A stretch of DNA of 64,000 bases, taken from positions 62,001 through 126,000 of the forward strand of contig NZ_QBUY01000005.1 of NCBI RefSeq assembly GCF_003121405.1, given 5' to 3'. The notes beneath the pieces are model-generated. The model worked only from the letters and a program-made list of their open reading frames with translations, searched no databases and was not told the origin of the DNA. Shown in pieces: positions 52,009 to 61,528 of this stretch (positions are counted from its first letter, which is position 1; the number at the start of each line of letters is the position of its first letter). A program made the position numbers and the translations under genes. This stretch comes from Paraburkholderia sp. C35. GTDB lineage: Bacteria > Pseudomonadota > Gammaproteobacteria > Burkholderiales > Burkholderiaceae.

Positions 52009-52362
52009 TCAGGCAGCAGCCGACTGTGCTTCCTCTTGCAACGCGGTAATCCTCAGACGGTTTTCATCGCCCCAGGCGCAAAGCGGTTTCAACGCCTTCG
52101 CCAACGAATGACCAAATGGGGTCATTTCGTAATCCACCTTAGGCGGAACTGTCTGATAGTCCCGGCGAGTGACGACGCCATCGTCAGCAAGCTCCCGCAA
52201 TTGCTGGATCAGGACCTTTTCGCTGATGCCCGTCACGAGCCGCTTCAACTCGCCAAAGCGACGGGGGCCATGGGCGAGATGAAAGAGCACCAACGGTTTC
52301 CACTTCCCGCCGATCACCGTCAACGCCACCTCTAATCCGCAACTGTCCGAACGCAGTTCCAT
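52009..52362 (-). CDS. HxlR-family transcriptional regulator
   Basis: A 117-residue winged-helix regulator: VIGGKWKPLVLFHLAHGPRRF, LKRLVTGISEKVLIQQLREL and the wing DGVVTRRDYQTVPPKVDYE. The start ATG 52362 follows gaggttgtttg; TTG 52365 is possible. It is divergent from the SDR at 52455 across a 92-base gap with a TACCT-TT-AGGTA palindrome. HxlR proteins often sense electrophiles or quinones and control the neighbouring oxidoreductase. Confidence 0.87.
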   Translation of the reverse strand: MELRSDSCGLEVALTVIGGKWKPLVLFHLAHGPRRFGELKRLVTGISEKVLIQQLRELADDGVVTRRDYQTVPPKVDYEMTPFGHSLAKALKPLCAWGDENRLRITALQEEAQSAAA

Positions 52363-52378
52363 CAAACAACCTCACACT

Positions 52379-52390
52379 TACCTTTAGGTA
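52379..52390. promoter_or_regulatory. TACCT-TT-AGGTA palindrome, HxlR operator candidate
   Basis: A perfect 12-base inverted repeat, followed by GGTAC. It lies 17 bases upstream of the HxlR start and 65 before the SDR start, so one site could control both promoters. Confidence 0.5.
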
Positions 52391-52454
52391 GGTACTATCT
52401 TATCAGAATGTACCGATCCATAATGCGACCTCGAAAGGTAATTGGAGTGTCGAG

Positions 52455-53204
52455 ATGGGAAGGCTTACAGGGAAAGTTGCATTGGTCACTGGTGCGAACA
52501 GCGGGATCGGGCTCGCAATCGCCAGGCGCTTCGTGATGGAAGGCGCGCGCGTTTTCATGACGGGTCGTCGTCAGGAAGAACTGGACAAGGCTGTTGCCGA
52601 AGTTGGCGGCAGTGCGCGGGGAATCCAGGGGGACGTATCGAACCTCGCCGACCTTGACCGCCTCTACGCGACAATCAGGGAAGAAGCAGGCGTCATCGAT
52701 GTCCTCGTCGCAAATGCTGGCGGTGGCGAGTTCGCGGCGCTCGGCGATATCACCGAAGAGCATTTCGACAAGACCTTCGCGATCAACGTGAAAGGCACGC
52801 TCTTCACTGTGCAGAAAGCGCTGCCGCTTCTCAAGGATGGTGCATCCATTGTTCTCACGGGCTCGACGTCGGCCGTGACGGGTATCCCGGCATTTAGCGT
52901 CTACAGCGCGAGCAAGGCGGCCATCCGCAATTTCGCACGCAGCTGGATTCTGGACCTTGCACCGCGCAAGATTCGCATCAATGTTCTCGTGCCGGGCGCG
53001 ACGTCGACGCCGGGCTGGCATAACCTGGCTCCGTCGAATGATGTACACGAAGGCATGCTGAGCGCGGTTCAGGCAACGACGCCGCTCGGGCGCCTGGGTA
53101 ACCCTGACGAAACCGCCAGCGCAGCACTATTCCTTGCATCCGACGAAAGCAGTTTCGTCAATGGAAGCGAACTGTTTGTCGACGGCGGCTCGGCGCAGAT
53201 TTAA
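52455..53204 (+). CDS. Short-chain dehydrogenase/reductase
   Basis: A 249-residue classical SDR: TGANSGIG, NAGG, Ser in LTGSTSAVTG, catalytic YSASK and FVNGSELFVDGG at the end. Arg in TGRRQEEL suggests NADP. It is under likely control of the divergent HxlR regulator. Substrate unknown; such pairs commonly respond to reactive carbonyls or quinones. Confidence 0.87.
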   Translation: MGRLTGKVALVTGANSGIGLAIARRFVMEGARVFMTGRRQEELDKAVAEVGGSARGIQGDVSNLADLDRLYATIREEAGVIDVLVANAGGGEFAALGDITEEHFDKTFAINVKGTLFTVQKALPLLKDGASIVLTGSTSAVTGIPAFSVYSASKAAIRNFARSWILDLAPRKIRINVLVPGATSTPGWHNLAPSNDVHEGMLSAVQATTPLGRLGNPDETASAALFLASDESSFVNGSELFVDGGSAQI

Positions 53205-53495
53205 TTCGCAACCTGGACTTCCTCGATTTGCGGCATAGCGTGATTCGAGTGTCAATCGTAATGATAAAAGCCATCGGTTCCTGACGCACTTGCGCAAGGG
53301 CCGATGGTTTCATTGCCTGATTCTCAGAGACAACTTCATCGCGTGGCTTGCGCAAAAACCTTCTATACCACGCGAGGAAGGCGGGCTCATTTGTTCTTGC
53401 CGCTCCGCACTTGCTCCAGGCGTGCTTCCAGTTCGACGCCTATACGGACGGCAGCTTTAGTACCAGCATCGTACGACAACGCCAAGAACGAATAG

Positions 53496-54905
53496 ATGAC
53501 GCCATTCCAAACGCCGACCTCTGAACGCCTCACCACAGTCACAACGCACAGTCCCGTACATTCAGACAAAGCCATCCGGTCGACGAATCGACTGCTGCAC
53601 GGCCCCATACTGTCCACGCTTGTCCGACTCGCTTTGCCGACCGTCGCCGTGCTTTTGATGACGACAGTATTAGGCATTGCCGAAACATACTTTGTGAGTA
53701 CGCTCGGTGCGGATGCCATCGCTGCTGCATCCATGGTTGTGCCCGTCATGCTGACGATGACCATGGTCGCAAATGGCGGAATCGGCGGCGGGGTATCTTC
53801 AGCGATTGCGCGCGCGCGTGGCGCCGGTCGTTATGACGAGGCCGAAAGCATCGCATGGCACGCAGTGGTGATCGCAACGGTCGCAGGCGCGCTGTTTTCG
53901 TTTACCGCCATTGCGATTGGCCCGGCAATATACCGATACCTCGGTGGCGTTGAGCAATCACTTCGACAAGCCATCCTGTACTCCAACATTCTTTTTGCGG
54001 GCGCTATTCCGTACTGGATGCTCGCACTTCTGCAATCTGCATTGCGGGGTTCCGGCAACGTCAAAACGCCGGCGTTGATGATATTGGGGAGTGTGGTCGC
54101 CGGCCTTATCCTTTCACCCGCTCTCATATCGGGGAAATTCGGTCTGCCGGCGCTCGGTGTGGCGGGTGCCGGTATCGCACAGGTCATTTGCAACGTTGGC
54201 GCGCTTGCCGCGGAGATTGCCTATATGCGTTCAAAGCGGGCCACGTTGCAACTGCGGCGATATCCCCTGAATCGCGCCCACTTTCGCGCGATTCTGGCTG
54301 TGGGATTTCCTTCTACCACTAACGCATTGATGACAACTTTCTCCATCAGCGCAGTGACGGCCGCGGCAGGTGCATTCGGCGTGTCGGCAATCGCAGGATA
54401 CGGCATTGCGTCTCGACTCGACATGCTGTTGATTCCCGTCATGTTTGGTTTCGGGACGGCAGCACTGGTGATGGTAGGAACCAGTCTTGGTGCGGGAAAC
54501 GTCGCCCGTGCCAGACGCGCGGCGTTGCTTAATGCGATCTTCGTGGCCATCATGCTCGAAGGACTGGGACTATTGATGGCTTTTGTCCCCCGACTCTGGA
54601 TAAACCTCTTCACACAGGACCCGGCTATTGTCGAAGTCGGTGCAAACTACTTCCGTATGGTGGGTCCTGTTTATGGGTTGATCGCTGTGATCTCGGAGCT
54701 TTATTTTGCGGGGCAGGGCGCAGGCCGTGTCGGTTGGCCAATGATGGCTGCTATCGCCCGATTCAGTTTTGCGCTTGCCGCGTCAGTCGCAGTGACGGTG
54801 TGGCATATGAATCTCGAAGCCGCATTTGCAATCGTCTCTGCGGGTATTATCGTGGCGGCGATGATCAGTGTCTGGGGTTTTCGGCGGGCGCGCTGGGGCA
54901 CCTAA
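53496..54905 (+). CDS. MATE-family multidrug efflux protein
   Basis: A 469-residue MatE protein with 12 hydrophobic segments in two related halves. Features include GPILSTLVRLALPTVAVLLM, ETYFVSTLGADAIAAASM, LRGSGNVKTPALM and the second-half GFPSTTNALMTTFS. The first 35 residues are hydrophilic. It extrudes cationic drugs using an H+ or Na+ gradient. Monocistronic, with no adjacent regulator except the HxlR gene 1.1 kb away. The 291 bases before it show nothing I can support. Confidence 0.88.
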   Translation: MTPFQTPTSERLTTVTTHSPVHSDKAIRSTNRLLHGPILSTLVRLALPTVAVLLMTTVLGIAETYFVSTLGADAIAAASMVVPVMLTMTMVANGGIGGGVSSAIARARGAGRYDEAESIAWHAVVIATVAGALFSFTAIAIGPAIYRYLGGVEQSLRQAILYSNILFAGAIPYWMLALLQSALRGSGNVKTPALMILGSVVAGLILSPALISGKFGLPALGVAGAGIAQVICNVGALAAEIAYMRSKRATLQLRRYPLNRAHFRAILAVGFPSTTNALMTTFSISAVTAAAGAFGVSAIAGYGIASRLDMLLIPVMFGFGTAALVMVGTSLGAGNVARARRAALLNAIFVAIMLEGLGLLMAFVPRLWINLFTQDPAIVEVGANYFRMVGPVYGLIAVISELYFAGQGAGRVGWPMMAAIARFSFALAASVAVTVWHMNLEAAFAIVSAGIIVAAMISVWGFRRARWGT

Positions 54906-54947
54906 AAGCGTTAGCGTCGTCGAGGCTAGTCACAGGTGCTGTCAAAG

Positions 54948-55334
54948 CTAACTCGCTTCTGAGAATTCATCGTGGACCATCGCCGCAAGTATCATGAAGT
55001 CGCGATTGGCAGGACTCCCCGCGCTTTGTGATTTGGGGCGATAGACGAGATCACCAATCTGGATAGCCGCACCCGTCAACACGCAAAACGAACGAATGCG
55101 TGCTCGACCCAATCTCCACAACTGATCGGCGTAAAGTCCCGTCCGGGCGTCACTCCAGTAAACGGAAAGTGTTTCGCGCGACAATCGCTCGACAATATGG
55201 AACCGGGTCGGTCCGATGACCGGTCGGACTGGCTCGGATGCGACGGCCGCCGCGGCGAAGTCGCACGCGCGGAATTTGGGCAGCCGCTGTCTCGGTGGAG
55301 ATACGAGGTGATCTGACGTTGAGTGCTCGCCCAT
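54948..55334 (-). CDS. DUF3331-family protein
   Basis: A 128-residue protein matching the DUF3331 pattern known to me from Burkholderia: RPVIGPTRFHIVERLSRET, LSVYWSDARTGLYADQLWRL, SFCVLTGAAIQIGD and PANRDFMILAA. The start ATG 55334 follows the strong ribosome site ggaggtg; longer frames upstream lack one. No function is known. It is a useful marker of Burkholderiaceae origin. It sits alone between the MATE gene and the cyn region. Confidence 0.75.
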   Translation of the reverse strand: MGEHSTSDHLVSPPRQRLPKFRACDFAAAAVASEPVRPVIGPTRFHIVERLSRETLSVYWSDARTGLYADQLWRLGRARIRSFCVLTGAAIQIGDLVYRPKSQSAGSPANRDFMILAAMVHDEFSEAS

Positions 55335-55440
55335 TAGCACCTCCGTCATGCAGGTCATTGCATCCCGGATGCGTCGATCCGATGAAAGCCGTGCCGGAGC
55401 GCGCTCGACGGATGGGAAATGGTCGGGACGCATCTGTCTA

Positions 55441-56088
55441 TCATCCAAGCAACTTGACCACCTCATCTGTTGGCAAGACAGCGTGAGCTAGGAACTGATA
55501 GTTCACCATCGCTGCCTTGTACCCGTCGCCCCATTCCGGATGCCGCGGACCGGCCGTCGCATCGGATATCACCGTGACCTCGAAACCTTGTTCGAGAAAA
55601 TCGCGAAGATGCGATTCGACGCAGAGATTGGCGATCATCCCGCAGAGTAATATCTTTTGTAACCCGCGCTTTCTGATTTGAAGCACTAGATCATTGGTTT
55701 GTGGTCCAAAGACCTTATGTGGGCTGACGACGACTGTCTTGCCGTCCTCGATGTAGGGTTTCAACGACTCGACCCAGTCCGCACCTGAGCCTTCGAAGTC
55801 CTGGAGCGTGAGTTGTCCGCGCCTTGCGAACGTCCCTGCGTCAAGCTCTCCCGCTTCAACCGGGCCGTTCAATTTCCAGCCCGAATCGGTTGGGTAGAAG
55901 TAGTGGGGCGATATGAATACATCGATACCTTTAGCTTTTGCCGCCTTCAATACTCGCTCCAGGTTCGCTACTGTCCCGTTCTCCGTGACGCTAGCACCGA
56001 CGGCAGCCCAAACTGTTCCCTTCGGACTCAGCACGTCGTTTTGCGGGTCAATCATCACGACAGCCGTATTATCAGGATTGAAGTTCAC
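55441..56088 (-). CDS. Isochorismatase-family cysteine hydrolase
   Basis: A 215-residue alpha/beta hydrolase of the isochorismatase/nicotinamidase group. The catalytic triad is visible: Asp in VVMIDPQNDVL (about residue 14), Lys in VVSPHKVFGPQ and Cys in LCGMIANLCVESHLRDF. It hydrolyses an amide or carbamoyl bond of unknown identity. The next gene upstream on the same strand is cynS, 63 bases away, so the three genes cynT-cynS-hydrolase may be one operon. A nitrogen-salvage role such as biuret or ureide hydrolysis is possible but unproved. Confidence 0.87.
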   Translation of the reverse strand: MNFNPDNTAVVMIDPQNDVLSPKGTVWAAVGASVTENGTVANLERVLKAAKAKGIDVFISPHYFYPTDSGWKLNGPVEAGELDAGTFARRGQLTLQDFEGSGADWVESLKPYIEDGKTVVVSPHKVFGPQTNDLVLQIRKRGLQKILLCGMIANLCVESHLRDFLEQGFEVTVISDATAGPRHPEWGDGYKAAMVNYQFLAHAVLPTDEVVKLLG

Positions 56089-56151
56089 TTGTCAGACTCC
56101 TCGATAACGTCGAAATGCATCTGCAAAATGAGGGTGAACATCAACGACTAT

Positions 56152-56622
56152 CTAGAATGGCTTGGTGGGCAGGAACTTGCCATTTAAGGTGATGACGGCT
56201 CGTTCCCCGCCTTCGGGGTCCGCTACCTTCTGTATATCCATTCTGAAGTTGATTGCGCTAATAATGCCGTCGCCGAACATTTCATGTACAAGCGATTTCA
56301 ACGTCGTCCCGTAGATTTGAATCATCTCGTAGAAGCGGTAGACGGTCGGGTCACTCGGTACGCCGCCCGGGATACTGCCGCGTAGCGGAACCTGTTGCAG
56401 CAGCGCGACTGCCTCGTCATCGAGTTCGAGCCGTCGGCATACCGTCTCCGCTGCCTCTTTCGATATCGGATGCTGACCAAGGAGTGCCGCCGTCAGGAAG
56501 ACCAGACTCAGTCCCGTTCCCTCAGTCAGGTCTTGCCACGACAATCCTTTACTCGCTTTCGATGCAAGAACCTTGTCGGTAAGCTGTTCGCGGGCAGTCG
56601 ATGAGACAAGTGTCTGAAGCAT
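56152..56622 (-). CDS. cynS: Cyanase (cyanate hydratase)
   Basis: A 156-residue cyanase, the family's usual length. The catalytic Arg, Glu and Ser are in [20 protein letters not shown] and [11 protein letters not shown], and the C-terminus [20 protein letters not shown] is almost the E. coli wording. The enzyme decomposes cyanate with bicarbonate to CO2 and carbamate, which yields ammonia. It follows the carbonic anhydrase gene by 24 bases, the classical cynTS pairing. Confidence 0.95.
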   Translation of the reverse strand: MLQTLVSSTAREQLTDKVLASKASKGLSWQDLTEGTGLSLVFLTAALLGQHPISKEAAETVCRRLELDDEAVALLQQVPLRGSIPGGVPSDPTVYRFYEMIQIYGTTLKSLVHEMFGDGIISAINFRMDIQKVADPEGGERAVITLNGKFLPTKPF

Positions 56623-56646
56623 GATGGATCCTCTATCAGTAACGAT

Positions 56647-57309
56647 TTACGGTAGACGGGACGCTGACATGACAGGTGTTGCACACGCTTCCGGATACTC
56701 GGAAAGCGGCACAAAGCAGCGGCTTTCCCAATTCAAGGCAACGATTGAACCGGTTTCGATGTCATATACCCACCCATGTAGCCGCACCGCACCGTTTGAG
56801 AGCGCCAGTGCAACAGATGGATGAGTCCTGAGATTGGTTAGCTGCGCAATGACGTTCTCACGCACCATGGAATTCAGCGCGTCGGCGGGTGATGCATGTT
56901 GATGCGAGTCATTGATTGCGGCGGCCGCGTCCGCATGACGCAACCACCCAGCAACGGCAGGAAGATGCTTAAGGTCTTTGTGAGTGGCGATGGCGGTCAT
57001 CGCACCGCAGTCCGAGTGTCCGCACACAACGATATCGGCAACTGCCAGAACCGAAACCGCATACTCCACGGTTGCGGAGACGCCACCTGGCTCGCCGCCG
57101 TAAGCGGGCACGATGTTGCCGGCATTGCGGATCACGAAAATGTCACCGGGCTCGCGCTGCGTGACCATTTCGGGTACGAAGCGACTGTCTGAGCACGTGA
57201 CGAATAGCGCGGTGGGAGCTTGGGCACGGGAGAGCTTTTTGAAGAGCTCGGCTCGTTCCGGGAAGACCTCTTTCTGGAACCGTAGAAACCCCTCAATAAT
57301 CTCTTTCAT
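56647..57309 (-). CDS. cynT: Beta-class carbonic anhydrase (CynT-like)
   Basis: A 220-residue beta-carbonic anhydrase. Zinc ligands are Cys in [11 protein letters not shown], and His and Cys in [17 protein letters not shown] is the dimer-site motif. The start ATG 57309 follows aggggg. It supplies and recycles bicarbonate for the cyanase encoded next. A cynR gene of the LysR type is not present; a TTTTGC-AC-GCAAAA palindrome lies 66 bases upstream. Confidence 0.92.
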   Translation of the reverse strand: MKEIIEGFLRFQKEVFPERAELFKKLSRAQAPTALFVTCSDSRFVPEMVTQREPGDIFVIRNAGNIVPAYGGEPGGVSATVEYAVSVLAVADIVVCGHSDCGAMTAIATHKDLKHLPAVAGWLRHADAAAAINDSHQHASPADALNSMVRENVIAQLTNLRTHPSVALALSNGAVRLHGWVYDIETGSIVALNWESRCFVPLSEYPEACATPVMSASRLP

Positions 57310-57637
57310 GACGCCCCCTGCATCGGCTTGAGGATGCATTGAGGTTAGTCGTCGGTCGCGGCCAAAGTATTTCGATTTTGCACGCAAAAGCTTCACGTTT
57401 GCACGGGAGTCGTGTGTGCCTCGAATGCCGCTGCATGCGCTACAGATCGTGGGTTGGCACGTGCCGATCCGTCGCGACGCGACGAGCGCTTGAATCGGAA
57501 AAAATCCCTGTTTCTGCCGTGCGTATGGGTAAAAACCTGCGAAGGTTGCAACCTATACTCGCCATCGACAGCTTGATAAGCGGCATGACGCAATCAACGG
57601 CCTGCGAAGCATGTGACGTGAGCTATGGAGGACTGCC
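57310..57637. other. Intergenic region upstream of cynT, with a TTTTGC-AC-GCAAAA palindrome
   Basis: 328 bases without a supported gene. The palindrome at 57376-57389 is the only clear inverted repeat. It could be the operator for cyanate induction by a regulator encoded elsewhere. Confidence 0.4.
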
Positions 57638-58093
57638 GTGAATCGGACTTTGGCTGGTATCGCCGGTGCGACTGTCTTCTTGTGGGCCGGTTGCGCCTTC
57701 GGACAGAGCGCGCGAGACATACGTGGAGCGGACCCTGTGGTTCCGCTGGAAAACGAGCCTCCCGCGCGACTCGTGGTCGATCCACCATTGCCTGATCCTC
57801 TATCGAAAGGCTTTGTTTTTATCCAGTACCGCGCAGAGAACCTTCATATCGTACCCGTCTTCGGCCCTAAGGCACTCGATGACTCGCCGCGCATCGGTCA
57901 GATTCACGTCACAGTGGACGACGCGCCTTGGCATTGGGCCGATGCGAGCGGGGAGCCACTTATTATCGTGGGCCTGCCTGTCGGACCGCACAAGGTTCTG
58001 GTCGAACTCGTGGATGCGAATCACGAGACGCTCGACAGCGCAGTGGTGAACTTCGTCGTACCAAAGCAGTTTTCACGGCCCAAGAAAAAGTAG
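57638..58093 (+). CDS. DUF6130-family exported protein
   Basis: A 151-residue protein with a signal peptide (cleavage near CAFGQ). It matches the DUF6130 pattern: ARDIRGADPVVPLENEPPARL, VFGPKALDDSPRIGQIHVTV, APWHWADASGEPLIIVGLP and HKVLVELVDANH. GTG 57638 follows ggagga. Function unknown; the fold is probably an immunoglobulin-like beta sandwich in the periplasm. It starts a run of four plus-strand genes up to 61468. Confidence 0.75.
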   Translation: MNRTLAGIAGATVFLWAGCAFGQSARDIRGADPVVPLENEPPARLVVDPPLPDPLSKGFVFIQYRAENLHIVPVFGPKALDDSPRIGQIHVTVDDAPWHWADASGEPLIIVGLPVGPHKVLVELVDANHETLDSAVVNFVVPKQFSRPKKK

Positions 58094-58163
58094 TGGCGGC
58101 GATCGGTATCGATGGTCTATCGCCTGTCATTTATTGACTTCCTTTTGCCTGCGCAGGAGGTGA

Positions 58164-58640
58164 ATGATGTCGGAAGACGTACGCCCTCCGTGTCCCCCAT
58201 TCGACAACGAAACCGCCACATTGAAGGTGCGGCTTGCAGAAGATGGATGGAACACACGTGACCCTGAGCGGGTTTCGCTTGCTTACTCCATCGATTCGCG
58301 CTGGCGAAATCGCGCCGAGTTCGCCAATGGGCGAGCGGAGATCGTTGCCCTGCTTACGCGCAAATGGCAGCGCGAACTGGACTACCGGCTGATCAAGGAA
58401 TTGTGGGCGTTTACAGGTAACCGGATTGCCGTGCGCTTCGCCTACGAGTCCCACGATGACTCCAGAAACTGGTTTCGTTCATACGGCAACGAGAACTGGG
58501 AGTTCAACGATAGCGGCCTGATGATTCGTCGCTTCGCGTGCATCAATGATCTCCCGATCAAAGAAGAAGAGAGGCTATTCCATTGGCCGCTCGGTCGCCG
58601 TCCTGACGGTCACGCCGGGCTAAGTGATCTAGGACTGTGA
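58164..58640 (+). CDS. DUF1348/NTF2-like family protein
   Basis: A 158-residue protein of the nuclear-transport-factor-2 fold: [20 protein letters not shown] start, [39 protein letters not shown] and [18 protein letters not shown]. Two adjacent ATGs (58164 and 58167) follow aggaggtga. DUF1348 members are often annotated as stress-related; no enzymatic activity can be read from the sequence. Confidence 0.8.
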   Translation: MMSEDVRPPCPPFDNETATLKVRLAEDGWNTRDPERVSLAYSIDSRWRNRAEFANGRAEIVALLTRKWQRELDYRLIKELWAFTGNRIAVRFAYESHDDSRNWFRSYGNENWEFNDSGLMIRRFACINDLPIKEEERLFHWPLGRRPDGHAGLSDLGL

Positions 58641-58687
58641 CGGCATCCGCAGCGCTTCCATGTTCCATTTCATCCTGAGAGAAAGCC

Positions 58688-59299
58688 ATGAAGCTCTATT
58701 ATCATCCGCTGTCCGGTCACTCACACCGCGCCCGACTTTTTCTATCCCTCATAGGTTTGCAACCGGAACTGGTCGAGGTCGACCTGATGAAAGGCGCACA
58801 TAAGGCCCCCGACTTTCTCAAGCTCAACCGCTTTGGGCAAGTCCCCGTGCTGGTCGACGATGGCGTCGCTATCTCTGACTCGAATGCCATTCTCATCTAT
58901 GCTGCGAAGAAGTATGGCAAGGAAGACTGGTTGCCGGAGTCTCCGCAGGCTGCTGCCGCCATCCAGCGCTGGCTGTCCGTGGCTGCGGGGGAGATTGCGC
59001 ATGGTCCTGCCGCAGCGCGTTTAATCACGGTCTTCGGAGCGAAGTACGATCCGGAGCAGGTCATTGGCCGCGCTCACGGCATATTGAAGCTCATCGAGGC
59101 GGAACTGGACGGGCACGAATTCATTTCACACGATCACCCGACTGTCGCTGACGTGGCGCTATACAGCTATATCGCGCGGGCACCCGAAGGTAACGTCGAT
59201 CTGAAGGACTATCCGAATGTCACCGCGTGGTTGCGACGAATTGAGGCACTGCCGGGATTCGTGGAATTTCAGAAGACCGCGGCTGGCTTAAACGCCTGA
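58688..59299 (+). CDS. Glutathione S-transferase family protein
   Basis: A 203-residue GST: N-terminal thioredoxin-like domain with [50 protein letters not shown], and helical domain with [19 protein letters not shown]. The active site Ser/His region SGHSHR fits the Beta/Theta-like group. It lies 47 bases after the DUF1348 gene and 66 before the fused oxidoreductase, and may be co-transcribed with them. Confidence 0.87.
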   Translation: MKLYYHPLSGHSHRARLFLSLIGLQPELVEVDLMKGAHKAPDFLKLNRFGQVPVLVDDGVAISDSNAILIYAAKKYGKEDWLPESPQAAAAIQRWLSVAAGEIAHGPAAARLITVFGAKYDPEQVIGRAHGILKLIEAELDGHEFISHDHPTVADVALYSYIARAPEGNVDLKDYPNVTAWLRRIEALPGFVEFQKTAAGLNA

Positions 59300-59365
59300 A
59301 GACGTGCACTATCGAACTACATCCCGAAGTTTGGCGTCAGCCGGTGAGACGTAGGGAGCAACGTC

Positions 59366-61468
59366 ATGAGCAGTTCAACCGTTCCTCCTTCACCAGGTTG
59401 GGACCTTGAGCGTTCGCCATTCCACGACGGCGAACTGGCCGTGCAAGAACGAGTCGGCGTTCGTGAAAAAATAGACGTCCAGGGGCGGCGCGCTGTTCGC
59501 CGCTACCTGACGCCCCAACAGAGGGAGTTCTTCCCGCTGCTGCCGTACGTTTTCATGGCGTCCGTCGACCGGGCTGGGCGACCTTGGGCCTCGTTGCTGG
59601 TTGGCGAGCCCGGTTTCGTCGATCCCACCACTGACATTGCAGTCAAGGTTCGCGCACGCGCGCTTTACGGGGACCCACTTAATGACACGCTCATGCCCGG
59701 CGCGGAAGTCGCGTTGCTCGGCGTGCAGTTTCATACCCGCCGCCGTAATCGCATGATAGGCACGGTTGGGGCATTGCTGCCCGATGGCTTCACGATCGAC
59801 GTCCGGCAGACGTTAGGAATCTGCCCGCAATATATTCAGGGGCGAGAGCTTTCTTTTCATCGCGACCCGCTTTTACCGGAGTCACGGCCGGTTCATCGCA
59901 GTCGCCACCTGGATGCCTCGGCCTCGGCCATTATTTCCAGAGCCGATACCTATTTTGTTGCAAGTGTCCTTCTGCAGGAAAGGGATGCGGTCGCAACAGG
60001 CGCAGATGTGTCCCACCGCGGCGGACGGCCCGGCTTCGTGCGTATTGATGACGACCATACGCTGACGGCGCCGGACTTTGTCGGCAACTTTATCTTCAAT
60101 ACGATTGGCAACTGGCAATTCGACAGTCACGCGGGGTTGATGTTCGTCGACTTTGAGAGTGGCGACATGCTCTACCTTGCCGCTCACGCAGAGGTTATCT
60201 GGGACGGTCCTGAGATCCGTGCCTTTACTGGCGCGCAGCGCCTCTTTCGCTATCACATTGACGAAGTATGCCGTGTCGAAGCAAGCCTGCCATGCACCTT
60301 CACTGCGCCGGACTACTCGCCGCTCCTCGAGCGTACTGGTCATTGGGATGACGTTGCCAAGACGCTGGAAGCAGAGCGCCTACGTACCGTCTGGCGACCG
60401 TTCAAGGTGCTCGAGACCGTCGACGAGAGCACAACTATTCGCTCTTTCATTCTTGCGCCAACGGACGGTAGCGGCCTCGTGACTTACCAGGCAGGGCAGT
60501 ATCTGCCTATCAGGGTGCAGCCGCCTGATTGGGCCGAACCCGCAACCCGAACCTACACGCTGTCGGACGCATCGAACGGGCGAACCTACCGTATCAGCGT
60601 CAAGCGAGAAGGCAACGGCGGATGCTCCGACTATTTGCACGACCACATTACGGCTGGCGATACCATTGAGACACTCGCACCGCGCGGCGCATTCGTATTC
60701 GATGAAGCAGCAGGGCGACCTCTGGCGCTTATCTCCGCTGGAGTTGGCATTACACCCGTTATCGCAATGCTCAATAGCCAACTGGTCAACGATGGCCGTA
60801 CGCTGCTCCACAAGCCAATCTACTTCATACATTCCGCCGTTAATAGCAGGCAACAGGCGTTCGCAGCGCATCTCGCGAAGAAAGCAGAGCTTCACGCCAA
60901 CCTGATTCTCCATACGGTGTTCAGTCGGCCATCTGAAGACGATGTACCTGGAAAAACCTATCACAGCGAGGGGCGTATCGACCGGACGCTTTTGCGAAAA
61001 GTGCTTCCCCTCGATGATTACGAGGTTTATCTCTGCGGGCCGCCGGGCTTCATGCAGAGCGTGTACGACGCACTGCTGTCGCTAGGCGTGCGAGATTCCA
61101 GAATCCACCTTGAGAGCTTCGGCCCGGCGTCAGTGGCGCGCCGGATCGAACCGACTGCGGAAGTGGACAACAGCGAGGGTGTCGTGGTCACGTTCGCGAA
61201 AAGTGGCAAGCCCGCAATCTGGAGGCCAAAGGCTGGCAGTCTGCTCGAACTGGCTGAAGCCAATGGACTCCAGCCGCTTTATGCCTGCCGGTCGGGCAGT
61301 AGCGGCACTTGCGTGACGCGAGTCGTCAAAGGTGAAGTCGATTACTCCGAGGCGCCGGCGCACGACGTGGAACCGGGTGAAGCGCTGATCTGTATCGCGC
61401 GGCCGCATCCCGGTCCTCACCTCGAAGACGGAACGCTCAATCGTGAAGGCGTTACGCTGGATATCTAG
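59366..61468 (+). CDS. PNPOx-like/FNR reductase/ferredoxin fusion with an incomplete Fe-S motif
   Basis: A 700-residue three-part protein. Residues 1-330 form a pyridoxamine-5'-phosphate-oxidase-like split barrel (FMASVDRAGRPWASLLVGEPGF, FIFNTIGNWQFDSHAGLMFVD, each read in part). Residues about 345-590 are a ferredoxin-NADP-reductase module (TRTYTLSDAS, LISAGVGITPVIAML, VYLCGPPGFMQSV). The C-terminus is a plant-type ferredoxin domain with Cys641, Cys649 and Cys676, but the second ligand is Ser646 (CRSGSSGTC). Ribosome site gtagggagca precedes ATG 59366. Such fusions are thought to pass NAD(P)H electrons to or from a flavin/heme-type site; the substrate is unknown. Confidence 0.87.
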   Translation: MSSSTVPPSPGWDLERSPFHDGELAVQERVGVREKIDVQGRRAVRRYLTPQQREFFPLLPYVFMASVDRAGRPWASLLVGEPGFVDPTTDIAVKVRARALYGDPLNDTLMPGAEVALLGVQFHTRRRNRMIGTVGALLPDGFTIDVRQTLGICPQYIQGRELSFHRDPLLPESRPVHRSRHLDASASAIISRADTYFVASVLLQERDAVATGADVSHRGGRPGFVRIDDDHTLTAPDFVGNFIFNTIGNWQFDSHAGLMFVDFESGDMLYLAAHAEVIWDGPEIRAFTGAQRLFRYHIDEVCRVEASLPCTFTAPDYSPLLERTGHWDDVAKTLEAERLRTVWRPFKVLETVDESTTIRSFILAPTDGSGLVTYQAGQYLPIRVQPPDWAEPATRTYTLSDASNGRTYRISVKREGNGGCSDYLHDHITAGDTIETLAPRGAFVFDEAAGRPLALISAGVGITPVIAMLNSQLVNDGRTLLHKPIYFIHSAVNSRQQAFAAHLAKKAELHANLILHTVFSRPSEDDVPGKTYHSEGRIDRTLLRKVLPLDDYEVYLCGPPGFMQSVYDALLSLGVRDSRIHLESFGPASVARRIEPTAEVDNSEGVVVTFAKSGKPAIWRPKAGSLLELAEANGLQPLYACRSGSSGTCVTRVVKGEVDYSEAPAHDVEPGEALICIARPHPGPHLEDGTLNREGVTLDI

Positions 61469-61528
61469 TTGTTTCGAGCAACCCCGACGCTCTGCGCCTG
61501 AACATTTCTGCGTACTGCGCCACAGGCA

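Noticed and set aside
53387..53500. Minus-strand tail YSFLALSYDAGTKAAVRIGV... that looks coding-like
   Set aside because: The composition is protein-like, but the frame continues upstream only as antisense of the MATE gene, with no start or ribosome site inside; it may be a gene remnant but cannot be supported.
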